Source: Chersky-840 sp035532735 (GTDB lineage Bacteria > Actinomycetota > Acidimicrobiia > Acidimicrobiales > UBA8190). Taken from it: 64,000 bases of DNA. Of this stretch, positions 50,560 to 59,112 are shown one piece after another. Both the position numbers and the translations under genes were made by a program. The notes under the pieces were generated by a model that did not search any database, was not told where the DNA came from, and was given only the letters and a program-made list of their open reading frames with translations. The stretch is taken from the NCBI GenBank assembly GCA_035532735.1, contig DATKQM010000014.1, positions 62,001 to 126,000 on the forward strand. Direction: 5' to 3'. Every line of letters begins with the position of its first letter. The first letter of the stretch is position 1.

Positions 50560-51031
50560 ATGCGCCGGCACGACCTGCCCGACCCGCCCGACCCGGTCGA
50601 TGTGCACGACCAGCTCGCGGCACGAGGCGCCGACCGCATCGAGCATCCGGGAGGCACCCTGCTGGACCATCTCGACCGGGTCGCGAGTCTCCTCGAGAGC
50701 TGGGGGGCGACCGAAGAGTTGCAACGGGCCGGCCTGTGTCACGCCTGTTACGGCACCGACGGGTTCGCCCCGTCGCTTCTCGATCTCGACCAACGCGACG
50801 TGTTGGAAGGCTGGATCGGTGAGCGCGCCTGGGCGAAGTCGCAATCGAGTGCCTCCGAAATCCCGGTTCGAGATTCACGCAGAGTGGCTGCACGGCGGTT
50901 CTCGAGGCGCCTCGGCCCTGGTCGACGGGTATCCCGTCCACACGAGCCGTCACTTCGTAGGATGCGTAGCGAACGGGACGGCCGGAGCAGATTGGGGGCT
51001 CGTCGTTGCCGAGAGCGGGGACCACGGGTGA
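50560..51031 (+). pseudogene. DUF6817-like gene with a probable frameshift
   Basis: ATG 50560 has GAGGAGG upstream. The first 90 residues (GADRIEHPGGTLLDHLDRVASLLESWGATEELQRAGLCHACYGTDGFAPSLL) fit the DUF6817 pattern with its HxGxTLLDHL and HxxYGT blocks. After about 50830 this frame becomes Arg/Ser-rich, with poor third-position GC, and continues without a stop into bldD. The +1-shifted frame instead gives RFEIHAEWLHGGSRGASAL and ends with a TGA at 51029-51031 that shares its A with the bldD ATG, a typical local overlap. I infer a frameshift near 50830-50870, real or from sequencing. Confidence 0.5.
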
Positions 51032-51621
51032 TGGCTGACGAGACGGCGACATCCGCCGACGAGGAATACTCGCAGGCTGCCCAGTCCTATATCCGTGCCG
51101 TCGGAGCCCGACTGCGCGTCGTCCGCAACCAACTGGGCCTGTCGCTCCAGGCCGTCGAAGCCACCTCGTCCCAGGAGTTCAAGGCGTCGGTGCTCGGCGC
51201 CTACGAGCGAGGTGAGCGGGCGGTCTCGGTGTCGAGACTGCAACGCCTGGCCAAGCTCTACAGCGTCAGTGTCGACCAGCTCCTCCCGAACGAGAGTGAC
51301 GCCACCCGGTGGTGGATGTCGAAGGACGCCGAGGCACCGGGGTCTCCCGGATCGACGCCGCCCGAACGTCCGGCCGCCCAGCCCTGGCAGAACAGCGACA
51401 CCGTGACGATCGACCTCACGCGACTACGCGACGTGAGCGGTCCGGAACGTGACCTGATCCGGCGGTTCGTGAGCATGATCCAGGTGCAGCGTCAGGACTT
51501 CAACGGACAGCTCATCACCATCCGATCGAGCGACGTCCGGGCCATCGCGTGCCTCTTCGGGATGACCCCTGACGCCATGGGCCGGCGACTCGACGAGTTG
51601 AGCCTGCGCATCAACATCTGA
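51031..51621 (+). CDS. bldD: BldD-like transcriptional regulator
   Basis: A 196-residue regulator. The N-terminal helix-turn-helix (AVGARLRVVRNQLGLSLQAVEATSSQEFKASVLGAYERGERAVSVSRLQRLAKLYSVSVDQLLP) matches BldD. The C-terminal domain has the cyclic-di-GMP signature RxD-x8-RxxD exactly: Arg154-Gln-Asp156, eight residues, Arg165-Ser-Ser-Asp168. In streptomycetes c-di-GMP tetramers glue two BldD CTDs to repress development genes. Here it may link c-di-GMP to surface or growth-phase control. ATG 51031 is chosen by domain boundary and the TGATG overlap. Confidence 0.9.
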   Translation: MADETATSADEEYSQAAQSYIRAVGARLRVVRNQLGLSLQAVEATSSQEFKASVLGAYERGERAVSVSRLQRLAKLYSVSVDQLLPNESDATRWWMSKDAEAPGSPGSTPPERPAAQPWQNSDTVTIDLTRLRDVSGPERDLIRRFVSMIQVQRQDFNGQLITIRSSDVRAIACLFGMTPDAMGRRLDELSLRINI

Positions 51622-51639
51622 GCCCAGAGCATCACCCGA

Positions 51640-51656
51640 CCCCGCATCAACCGGGG
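51640..51656. terminator. Small hairpin between bldD and the aldo/keto reductase
   Basis: CCCCG and CGGGG flank a seven-base loop midway in the 54-base gap between convergent genes. It may serve both strands. The stem is short, so support is modest. Confidence 0.35.
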
Positions 51657-51675
51657 CCGAACCTCGACGGCACGT

Positions 51676-52659
51676 TCAGCTCCAGGGCAGCGCGCTGCGG
51701 CGGTCCCAGTAATCGGTGGGATCCTCGACGACCGATGCGAGGCGTTCCCAGTCCTCGTCGGACAGCGTGAGCTCGAGTGCGGTCAGGTTCGACTCGAGCT
51801 GGGCGGCGGTCACCGGACCACTCAGGACGACATCGGCCCAGGGTTGGCCCAGCGCGGCGGCGATGGCCACCTGGTCCACCGAGGCCCCATGGCGCGCGGC
51901 GACATCCTCCAACGCGCTCGTGCGACGATCGTGGCCCCAGCCCGTGAGCCGGCCGTTGGCCAAGGCTTCTTTGACGAGGACCCCCCACCCCCGGGCCCGG
52001 GCCTCGACGAGTGCGGGGCCGACCGACGGTTCGAGCACGTTCCAGGTGGCCTGCACCGTCGAGAAGGGGTTCGCAGCCTCCACGCCCAGCTCGAGGGCGT
52101 GACGGACCACGTCGGCCTGGCGCGGTCCGCTCACGGTCAACCCGACGGTGACGCCGTTGTCGACCAACTCGGCCAGGGCGTGGAGCACGGCGCGATCGTC
52201 GAGGACGCCGCTCTCGAGCGTCGCCGAATGGACCTGGTAGAGGTCGAGATGAGGACCGAGCAGTGCAGTGCTCTGGGCCAGCTGGTCGCGGAACATGGCC
52301 AGGGAGTGGTCCTTGATCTCGTGGACCGCGGCGGCCATGTCCCAGTCCCCGACGTAGCGGTATCCCCATTTCGATCCGACGGTGATGGCGTCAGGAGCGA
52401 TGGGGCGCGACGCCAGCCACGACGCCAGGAACTCCTCGGCCCGTCCGTAGGACCGAGCCGCGTCCACGTAGCGGACCCCGGCCCGGTAGGCGAGGTCGAG
52501 GATGTCGTGACAGCGCTGTTGCATGGTGGCCGAGTCGCGCTCGGGCCCGAGATCGTCGTCGCGCCCCAAGGTGATGTAGGCCGGTCGCCCCAGTGCGGCG
52601 AGACCCAGGCCGATGCGCGTGACAGCCAGCCCGGTGTTTCCGAGCGTGGTGGCGATCAC
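51676..52659 (-). CDS. Aldo/keto reductase
   Basis: A 327-residue TIM-barrel NADPH oxidoreductase. RAGVRYVDAARSYGRAEEFLASWLA carries the catalytic Asp and Tyr, KWGYRY the Lys region, and LDLYQVHSAT the His. The C-terminal cofactor motif is degenerate (VLSGPVTAAQLESNLTAL). Substrates are usually sugars or aldehydes. GTG 52659 overlaps the HAD gene stop (GTGA), so the pair is coupled. Confidence 0.9.
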   Translation of the reverse strand: MIATTLGNTGLAVTRIGLGLAALGRPAYITLGRDDDLGPERDSATMQQRCHDILDLAYRAGVRYVDAARSYGRAEEFLASWLASRPIAPDAITVGSKWGYRYVGDWDMAAAVHEIKDHSLAMFRDQLAQSTALLGPHLDLYQVHSATLESGVLDDRAVLHALAELVDNGVTVGLTVSGPRQADVVRHALELGVEAANPFSTVQATWNVLEPSVGPALVEARARGWGVLVKEALANGRLTGWGHDRRTSALEDVAARHGASVDQVAIAAALGQPWADVVLSGPVTAAQLESNLTALELTLSDEDWERLASVVEDPTDYWDRRSALPWS

Positions 52660-53465
52660 GGCAGTCCGACATCGTGCGGCCCCTGCGCCACCGACACCCG
52701 GGAGTCGGAGAACCGAGGCGTCCGACCGTGGCTGATCCAGACGGCGCGCATTCCCGCACCCAACGCTCCCACGACGTCGCGCTCCCAGCTGTCACCGATC
52801 ATCACGGCGTGCTCGGGCGAGGCGTCGAGGAGCTCGAGGGCGCGACCGAAGGCGGCCGGGTCCGGCTTGCCGATCCCCGTCTCGCCCGAGATCACCACGG
52901 CGGAGAGATACGCACCGATCTCGGCCTGGTCGATCTTGAGCCGCTGGATGTCGGGGGGCCCGTTCGTCACGAGCGCCACCGGCATGGCCTGGGCCAGTCG
53001 CGCCACGAGCTCGACGGCGCCGGGGAGCACCGGATGTCCCGATCGTTGTCCCTCGATGTAGCGCTCGACGAGCTTGTCGACGAGGTCATCGCCGCGCCCG
53101 TCGGCGGGGGAGTCGGGCCCGCGGTCGTGATCGACGACATCGAGTGCTGTTCGCCACGCGGCGCGGCGGTACGTCGGCGCCCAGTCCGTCAATCCCTCGA
53201 GACGGGGGTGGACCCCATCGAAGGTGGCCCAGAGGCCCTCCCACGACGCGAAGCCGAGGGCGAGGAATTCGGGGTAGTAGGCAGACGTCCTCCACAGGGA
53301 TCGAGCCGACTCGATCACGACGTCGTCCCAGGACAGCGCGTCGACCCCCGGGATCAGATCGGCGGTGGCGCGGAGCTGGGCCCGCGCGAAGGGTTCTTCC
53401 TCGATGAGCGTGTCATCGAGGTCCAGGAGTACCCCCCGGACCGACTCCCAGGCGGGTCCGCTCAG
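52656..53465 (-). CDS. HAD-family phosphatase, probable CTG start
   Basis: About 269 residues with HAD motif I GVLLDLDDTLIEEE (Asp15 and Asp17), motif II VALVTNGPP, motif III Lys in GIGKPDPAAF, and motif IV MIGDSWERDVVGA. Motif I lies upstream of the first ATG/GTG/TTG (GTG 53318), which would delete the catalytic Asp. The frame is open upstream but has no standard start. CTG 53465 overlaps the previous stop as CTGA, the same layout as the GTGA/ATGA pairs elsewhere. I therefore call CTG, with moderate confidence. The substrate is unknown; HAD and aldo/keto reductase are co-translated. Confidence 0.8.
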   Translation of the reverse strand: MSGPAWESVRGVLLDLDDTLIEEEPFARAQLRATADLIPGVDALSWDDVVIESARSLWRTSAYYPEFLALGFASWEGLWATFDGVHPRLEGLTDWAPTYRRAAWRTALDVVDHDRGPDSPADGRGDDLVDKLVERYIEGQRSGHPVLPGAVELVARLAQAMPVALVTNGPPDIQRLKIDQAEIGAYLSAVVISGETGIGKPDPAAFGRALELLDASPEHAVMIGDSWERDVVGALGAGMRAVWISHGRTPRFSDSRVSVAQGPHDVGLP

Positions 53466-53686
53466 CGGTCGGCGTCCTCGGCGGGGTGCTCGACCACCGC
53501 CACCACCCGGGCGGCCATGAAGCGGGCCGTGCGCACAGCACGACCCGACCTGGTCACCTCGGTGACTTCCACCGACCCGCGTGAATTCGTGATCTCGACA
53601 CGCCGTCCCGCTCGGGTGGCACCGATGTCGAAGCGCTGGACGCCGTCTCCGACGTCGACGACGACTTCGACCCGGTCACCTTTCAC
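53462..53686 (-). CDS. Small unknown beta-rich protein
   Basis: A 74-residue protein: VKGDRVEVVVDVGDGVQRFDIGATRAGRRVEITNSRGSVEVTEVTRSGRAVRTARFMAARVVAVVEHPAEDADR. It alternates hydrophobic and charged residues as in a small beta barrel, and is basic in the centre. No family is recognised. GTG 53686 has a leaderless TAGTGT box. It leads the HAD/aldo-keto gene pair. Confidence 0.65.
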   Translation of the reverse strand: MKGDRVEVVVDVGDGVQRFDIGATRAGRRVEITNSRGSVEVTEVTRSGRAVRTARFMAARVVAVVEHPAEDADR

Positions 53687-53693
53687 GGCATCA

Positions 53694-53699
53694 ACACTA
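53694..53699 (-). promoter_or_regulatory. -10 box (TAGTGT) before the small unknown gene
   Basis: TAGTGT on the minus strand is followed by seven bases and GTG 53686. It probably drives the small gene together with the HAD and aldo/keto reductase genes. Confidence 0.6.
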
Positions 53700-53718
53700 G
53701 GTCGATCTGAGCGCGACC

Positions 53719-54927
53719 TCAGGCGGGCGACAGCCGCAGGGCGTTGGCCTTGGCCACAGCGCCGAACCAGTGCGCGCTGGGCTTCGGACGCCGTTCGAAG
53801 GTCACGGGGTCCACCGCACAGATGCCGAGCTTGGGGCCGAATCCGAGGTGCCACTCGAAGTTGTCGAGCAGGCTCCAGACGAAATATCCCCGGACGTCGA
53901 TGCCGTCCGTGATGCAGCGATGGAGGCTTTCGAGCGCTTCGGTGATGAACTCGATGCGCTCGGGGTCGTGTTCGGTGGCGAGCCCGTTCTCGGTCACGAC
54001 CACCGGGAGACCGGTGTAGGCGGCGGCCCGGCGGACGGTGTACTCGACCACCTGGGGCCAGTACTCGTAGCCCATCTGGGTGAGCCGTGTTCCCGGCGGC
54101 GGCTCGAGCGGGCCCGTGGGGCCGAGGACGGTGCGCTCGTAGCACTGGACCCCGATGAAGTCGTCGCCGGCGGTGGCGTCGAGGAAGGTGTTCTCGAGGA
54201 TCTGCTCGGCCGCGTCCCTCGTGCCCTGTCCGCCCTCGCCCGCCACGAGCTCCTCCATGGACAAGGTGATGCCGACGGGGAACGATCCCGGTCCCGAGCG
54301 AAGGGCGTCCACGGCCAGGCGATGGGCCCGGACCAGGGCATCGTTGACGGCGAAATGACGGACGAATTCGTCCTTCAGTCCGGGGGGGTAGAGCCCGACG
54401 GTGTAGCCGAGGACGGCCACCACATTGGGCTCGTTGAATGTGCAGGCCCAGCCGATGAGGTCGCCGATGTGGGCCACGGTGCGCTCCACGTAGCGGGCGA
54501 AGCGCTCCGGTGCGTCGGGAGCCTCCCAGCCGCCGCGGTCGGCCAACCAGAGGGGCGTCGTGAAGTGGTGGAAGGTGACCACCGGTGAGACGCCGCGCTC
54601 GAGGCAGGCCGCGCAGATGCGCCGGTAGTGGTCGAGAGCGGCGCGCGAGAACTCACCTTCGGCGGGCTCGATCCGGCTCCATTCCAGTGAGAAGCGGTAC
54701 GCGCCGAAGCCGAGGTCGGCGACGAGGTTGACGTCCTCCTCCCAATGGTGCAACGAGTCACAGGCGTCGCCGCTCGATGCCGCGCATCCCGAGGCGGGGT
54801 TGTGCTCCCAGCGCCACCAGTCGTTGTTGGTGTTGGCGCCCTCGATCTGATGGGACGAGGTGGCGGTTCCCCAGATGAACCCGGGTGGGAACCGCAGGGT
54901 CGTCTCGTCTGTCGTCGGTGGCGTCAT
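53719..54927 (-). CDS. Glycoside hydrolase family 1 beta-glucosidase
   Basis: A 402-residue retaining beta-glycosidase. The acid/base Glu166 is in TFNEP and the nucleophile Glu313 in VTENG. FIWGTATSSHQIEG, the FSLEWSRIEP strand and the C-terminal GYFVWSLLDNFEWHLGFGPKLGI aglycone/substrate motifs are intact. The length is slightly below the usual 440-480. No signal peptide is present, so it acts in the cytoplasm on imported glucosides. It overlaps the exonuclease gene (start at 54927, stop of exonuclease at 54924). Confidence 0.93.
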   Translation of the reverse strand: MTPPTTDETTLRFPPGFIWGTATSSHQIEGANTNNDWWRWEHNPASGCAASSGDACDSLHHWEEDVNLVADLGFGAYRFSLEWSRIEPAEGEFSRAALDHYRRICAACLERGVSPVVTFHHFTTPLWLADRGGWEAPDAPERFARYVERTVAHIGDLIGWACTFNEPNVVAVLGYTVGLYPPGLKDEFVRHFAVNDALVRAHRLAVDALRSGPGSFPVGITLSMEELVAGEGGQGTRDAAEQILENTFLDATAGDDFIGVQCYERTVLGPTGPLEPPPGTRLTQMGYEYWPQVVEYTVRRAAAYTGLPVVVTENGLATEHDPERIEFITEALESLHRCITDGIDVRGYFVWSLLDNFEWHLGFGPKLGICAVDPVTFERRPKPSAHWFGAVAKANALRLSPA

Positions 54928-55820
54928 GGTCGGACCCCCAGTGCGGCGGCGCGCTCGGCCAGGGCCGGGTCGCGCAGGAAGCGGGCGATGTCCTCGAAGT
55001 CCGGTGTGGGGCCTTTCCAGGCCAGGTCGTCGACCGAGCCCAGCAGGGAGGGATCGATGCGCAGGGTCGCCAGGTCGCGGAACAGCAAAGCGTCGTCCAT
55101 CTCCGAGGCCAGCCGGTCGGCCAACTTGGGGGCGCTGCGGACGGCCCCTCGCAGCGCCGGGTCCCAGTCCGACACCGAGGGCGGGATGGCCTCGAGGTGC
55201 TCGTAGCGCCCGAGGACCCTCGACGCCGACTGCTTGCCCCAACCCGCGATCCCCGGGAACCCGTCCGCGCTGTCACCGACGAGGGCCAGCCAGTCGGGGA
55301 TCGACGAGGGCCCGATGCCGTAGCGGTCCCGGACCGCCTCTTCGTCGGTGATGACGTCCTTGCGGCGATCGAGCTGGACCACGCGCCGACCCCGGACGCA
55401 CTGGGCGAGGTCTTTGTCGGGTGTGCAGACGAGAACCTGCTCGACACTCCGGTCGTCAGACGCCACCGCTGCGGCCGAGGCCAGCGCGTCGTCGGCTTCG
55501 AGCTCGACCATGGGCCAGACCACCACGCCCATGGCCAGAAGGGCGGCTTCGAGGAGGGGGAACTGGGCCATGAGGGCGTCGTCGACGCCTTCGCCGGTCT
55601 TGTAGCCGGGCCAGAGGTCGTTGCGAAACGACTCCACGACGTGATCGGTGGCCACGCCGACGTGGGTCGCCCGGGCGGCGATCATCGACAGGACCGACCG
55701 GACCACGCCGCGCACCGCGCCGACCTCGCCCCCCTCGGAGCTCTCCCTCGGTGGGGCGCCGTAGAAGTGGCGGAACAATTCGTAGGTCCCGTCGACGAGA
55801 TGGACCCGGACGCCTTTCAC
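54924..55820 (-). CDS. 5'-3' exonuclease (FEN-like)
   Basis: A 298-residue protein with PIN/FEN and H3TH domains resembling the N-terminal exonuclease of DNA polymerase I. Metal-binding Asp residues are in VRVHLVDGTYELFRHF, ELEADDALASAA and LVCTPDKDLAQCV. The helix-hairpin motif is VGDSADGFPGIAGWGKQSASRVL. Free-standing forms process flaps and Okazaki fragments. GTG 55820 overlaps the GNAT gene stop. Confidence 0.9.
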   Translation of the reverse strand: MKGVRVHLVDGTYELFRHFYGAPPRESSEGGEVGAVRGVVRSVLSMIAARATHVGVATDHVVESFRNDLWPGYKTGEGVDDALMAQFPLLEAALLAMGVVVWPMVELEADDALASAAAVASDDRSVEQVLVCTPDKDLAQCVRGRRVVQLDRRKDVITDEEAVRDRYGIGPSSIPDWLALVGDSADGFPGIAGWGKQSASRVLGRYEHLEAIPPSVSDWDPALRGAVRSAPKLADRLASEMDDALLFRDLATLRIDPSLLGSVDDLAWKGPTPDFEDIARFLRDPALAERAAALGVRP

Positions 55821-56419
55821 CGGCGCGCCTGGCGTCGCATGTACCAGGTCTCGACACCGAGGATCGGGGCCTTGTCGGCGACCTCGAATCCGAGGCCCGT
55901 GTAGAACCGGACGTTGCGCTGCTTGTCGGTCTCGAGCCAGGCCCGACGCGCTCCTTCGTCGAGCCAGGCGCACACCGCCCGCATGAGGTCGCCGCCGATG
56001 CCCCGACCCTGGAACCCGGGCTCGACCCCGACCGGACCGAGATGGAAGTGCTCCTCGGCCAGGTCGGCCTGGGCCCAGTGGGCCCAAAAGACATGGGCCC
56101 GGGCGCGCTCGCCGAGGGCGGGCGTGGGTGCCGCCACGAGCGCGGATGCTTCGGGCCCCACGAAAGCGCCGATGCAGCCTCCCGGGGGGGCGACGCCCGC
56201 GGCTGCCACGACACAGTCGCCGGCGAAGGCCGCCCATTGCGGCGACGGGAGCAGCCCGAAGAACGGCCCGAGCTCCCCGTGGAGCCCGGCCAACCCGTCG
56301 AGGGGGTCGTCGCCGTAGATGGCGACGGTGGTGGGGGAGTCCGCCAGGGCTCGTGCCGTCACCGCCGCCGCGGCGCGGTGCTCGTTCCCCTGAAGGGCGC
56401 GTATCTCGGTCCTGTGCAC
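55817..56419 (-). CDS. GNAT-family acetyltransferase
   Basis: A 200-residue protein. The acetyl-CoA motif A is LGPVGVEPGFQGRGIGGDLMRAVCAWLDEGARRAWLETDKQRNVRFYTGLGFEV, with the QxxGxG/A pattern. The N-terminal half is hydrophobic and resembles the uncharacterised class of small-molecule acetyltransferases. GTG 56419 is chosen because upstream codons extend into the divergent acyl-CoA ligase. It starts a three-gene overlapping chain: GNAT, exonuclease, GH1. Confidence 0.87.
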   Translation of the reverse strand: MHRTEIRALQGNEHRAAAAVTARALADSPTTVAIYGDDPLDGLAGLHGELGPFFGLLPSPQWAAFAGDCVVAAAGVAPPGGCIGAFVGPEASALVAAPTPALGERARAHVFWAHWAQADLAEEHFHLGPVGVEPGFQGRGIGGDLMRAVCAWLDEGARRAWLETDKQRNVRFYTGLGFEVADKAPILGVETWYMRRQARR

Positions 56420-56556
56420 GCCCCCATCATGTCCACATCGTCTCCGGGTCGCCTCTCGAGGGAAGAGCCGCGGCACCGACGGCCGTGTCGGTGACGGCAC
56501 CAGGGTCGGTGACGGCGAGTCGGTGGATGCAATGGGGATGGGCGATGGTCCCCTGT

Positions 56557-56562
56557 TACCAT
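56557..56562 (+). promoter_or_regulatory. -10 box (TACCAT) of the 56-62 kb catabolic cluster
   Basis: TACCAT lies ten bases before ATG 56573, so the leader would be at most a few bases. It matches TACCAT before the ThuA-like gene at 59921. Confidence 0.5.
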
Positions 56563-56572
56563 CAGCGGCTCT

Positions 56573-58183
56573 ATGACGGTGCGTCAGATCCGGGGGGAGC
56601 ACATCACCATCACCGATGTCCTTCGGGCCGCCGCCGACGCGAACGCCGAGGTCGAGGCCTATGTAGAGATGGCCGGGCCCGGTTCGAGCGGGCTCGTTCC
56701 CGACGGAGCCGACGGGCGGAGGCGGCTCAGTTTCGCGGGGTGGGAGAACGCCGCCGAGGCGGTGGCGGGACTGTTTGCCTCGTTGGGGGTGACCAAGGGC
56801 GACGTCGTCTGTCTGCTCCTGCCCTCGTCGATCGACTACGCCGTCTGCTACCAGGCCGCGGCCCGGATCGGCGCCGTCACGACGGGCGTGAACCTCCGGA
56901 TGGGCGCGGCCGAACAGGCGTCGATCACCGCCCGTGTCCACCCCGTCGTGACCGTCCTCGACACCGACGTCGTGGCCGAGGACGACGTCCCGCCCGGTTC
57001 GGGCACGGTGGTGTCGCGTCGTGCGCTGGCGGCGGCGTGGGAGCACGACCGGCCCGCCCCGGGCACGGGCGACGCTCATGACCCGGTCACCATCGTGTGG
57101 ACCAGCGGGTCGACCGGTGTCCCCAAGGGTGCGGTGTTCGACCACGCCAACCTGCGAGCCGTCGCGGCGGGCACCGACGTCCTCTCGCACCCCGGCGACC
57201 GTCGGTTGTCGCCGCTGCCCTTCGCCCACGTGGGCTACATGACCCGCGCCTGGGACGAGATCGGGCACGGCGTCACCACGGTGATCACCCCCCAGCCCTG
57301 GACAGCCGCGTCGGCTATCGAGTTGCTCAGCAGTGAGCGGGTGACCGTCGGACAGGGAGTGCCCACCCAGTGGGCCCTGATGTTGGCCCACGCCGATCTC
57401 GACGGAGCGGATCTGTCGAATCTGCGGATCGCCGGTACCGGCGCTTCACGGGTACCGGCCGAGCTGGTCCGGGCCATGCGGGAGCGACTCGGGTGTCCGG
57501 TGGTGGTGCGGTACACCTCGACCGAGTCGTCACTCGGGACCGGGACTCGTCCCGAGGACGACGACGACGTGGTGGCCACGACGGTGGGCCGGCCCGTGCC
57601 CGGGGTCGAGCTCGAAGTCGTGGACGACGACGGGACGATGGTGTCCGACGGTGAGGTGGGCCGGGTGCGGTTGCGCTCCGGCGCGGTGCTGCGTGGCTAT
57701 GTGGGCGACCTGGCGTCGGGCGCGATGGTCGACCTCGTCGCCACCGCCGCCGTCCTGGACGGCGAGGGGTGGGTCACCACCGGCGACCTCGGTTGGCTCG
57801 GTGACGACGGGAACCTGAGGCTGGCGGGCCGGGTGTCGGAGATGTACATCCGGGGTGGCTACAACGTGTACCCGGCCGAGGTCGAGGCGGTGCTGGGTGA
57901 GGTGCCCGGTGTGGCCCAGGTGGCGGTGGTGGGGGCTCCCGACCGCATCCTGGGGGAGATCGGCGTCGCCTTCGTCGTCCCCGCCGAGGACTCCGCGCCA
58001 CCGACGCTCGACGACCTCCGGGCCGCCTGCCGGGCGAGGGTGGCCGACTACAAGGCCCCGGACCGACTCCACCTCGAGGTGGAGCTCCCGGTGACCTCGA
58101 TGGCGAAGGTCGACAAACGAGCGTTGGCGGCGCGCGCCGTCGAGATCGAGACACGGCAAATGAAGGAGCGAGTGAGGACATGA
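56573..58183 (+). CDS. Acyl-CoA synthetase (AMP-binding)
   Basis: A 536-residue adenylate-forming ligase. Motifs are TSGSTGVPKG, YTSTESSLGTG where the YGxTE block normally lies, GWVTTGDLGW, AGRVSEMYIRGGYNVYPAEVE and the final catalytic Lys in VTSMAKVDKRA. It activates an unidentified acid to acyl-CoA. The YTSTES replacement recurs in a subgroup of fatty-acid/aromatic ligases. It heads a cluster of seven genes and overlaps the next gene by ATGA, so substrates for the cluster probably enter here. Confidence 0.88.
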   Translation: MTVRQIRGEHITITDVLRAAADANAEVEAYVEMAGPGSSGLVPDGADGRRRLSFAGWENAAEAVAGLFASLGVTKGDVVCLLLPSSIDYAVCYQAAARIGAVTTGVNLRMGAAEQASITARVHPVVTVLDTDVVAEDDVPPGSGTVVSRRALAAAWEHDRPAPGTGDAHDPVTIVWTSGSTGVPKGAVFDHANLRAVAAGTDVLSHPGDRRLSPLPFAHVGYMTRAWDEIGHGVTTVITPQPWTAASAIELLSSERVTVGQGVPTQWALMLAHADLDGADLSNLRIAGTGASRVPAELVRAMRERLGCPVVVRYTSTESSLGTGTRPEDDDDVVATTVGRPVPGVELEVVDDDGTMVSDGEVGRVRLRSGAVLRGYVGDLASGAMVDLVATAAVLDGEGWVTTGDLGWLGDDGNLRLAGRVSEMYIRGGYNVYPAEVEAVLGEVPGVAQVAVVGAPDRILGEIGVAFVVPAEDSAPPTLDDLRAACRARVADYKAPDRLHLEVELPVTSMAKVDKRALAARAVEIETRQMKERVRT

Positions 58184-59112
58184 CCGAGACCAAGGACTCC
58201 GGGGCGACGAGCGACGCCCCGGCCAAGCCCGCCGGGGAGCGCCCCCCGCGCCAACACCCCATCATCGCCGGTGCCGAGCCGATCAAGTTGGGGTCGATGC
58301 TCGTGACGCTGGTGGAGCCCCGGCGTGGCCACGAGGTGGCCTACAACCGGTGGTACGAGAGGGACCACTTCTATTCCGGCTGCATGATCGGCCCCTACCA
58401 GTTCGCCGGTAAGCGGTTCGTGGCCACCGCCGAGCTCAAGGCGCTGCGCGACCCCGATTCCTCCGCCGTCACCGGTGAGCCCGACCGGGGCAGCTTCTTG
58501 TCGGTGTACTGGGTGCTCGACGGGTACCACGACATCTGGAACCGATGGGCGGTCGACCAGGTGAAGGCCCTGCACAAGGCGGGCCGGATGTTCAACGAGC
58601 GCGACCACATCCACACCCTGCTGTACCGGTACGCCTGGGAGCGGTCGCGAGAAGCCGACGGCCTGCCCGCCGAGCTCGCCCTGGACCATCCGTCGGCCGG
58701 GCTCGTGGCCGTGTTCACCGACCGGGCCGAGGGCCTCGACCCCGCGGCGTACGAGCAGTGGATCCGTGACGAGCACCTTCCCGCCTTGCTGCCGGGGACC
58801 GCAGCCCGACTCGTGATCGGCGCCGACCCGCTGCCGCTGCTCATCGACGCGCCCGGCGACGTCCCGCGGTCGGAGTCCGACGACCGGCGGCAACTGACCC
58901 TGTGGTTCCTCGACACCGCACCCCAAGAGGCGTGGGACAGCGTCATCACCGCCCATCGGCTCGCCCTCGAGGACTCCGGGAAGGGTCGTGTCGTGGCCGC
59001 CCTCCCGTTCATCCCGACCATTCCCGGCACCGACACCTATACCGACATGCTCTGGGCTGACCAAGGTGGAACCACGACCCAGAGCCAGACCGACAAGAGG
59101 GGGAACTCGTGA
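58180..59112 (+). CDS. Duplicated dimeric alpha/beta-barrel (EthD-like) protein
   Basis: A 310-residue protein with two similar modules. Module one has MLVTLVEPRRGHEVAYNRWYERDHFYSGCMIGPYQFAGKRFV; module two has AGLVAVFTDRAEGLDPAAYEQWIRDEHLPALLPGTAARLVIG. The pattern Y..W...(D/E)H.......P is typical of EthD-like ferredoxin-fold proteins acting in degradation pathways. The reaction is unknown. It is coupled on both sides to the ligase (ATGA) and SDR (GTGA). Confidence 0.72.
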   Translation: MTETKDSGATSDAPAKPAGERPPRQHPIIAGAEPIKLGSMLVTLVEPRRGHEVAYNRWYERDHFYSGCMIGPYQFAGKRFVATAELKALRDPDSSAVTGEPDRGSFLSVYWVLDGYHDIWNRWAVDQVKALHKAGRMFNERDHIHTLLYRYAWERSREADGLPAELALDHPSAGLVAVFTDRAEGLDPAAYEQWIRDEHLPALLPGTAARLVIGADPLPLLIDAPGDVPRSESDDRRQLTLWFLDTAPQEAWDSVITAHRLALEDSGKGRVVAALPFIPTIPGTDTYTDMLWADQGGTTTQSQTDKRGNS

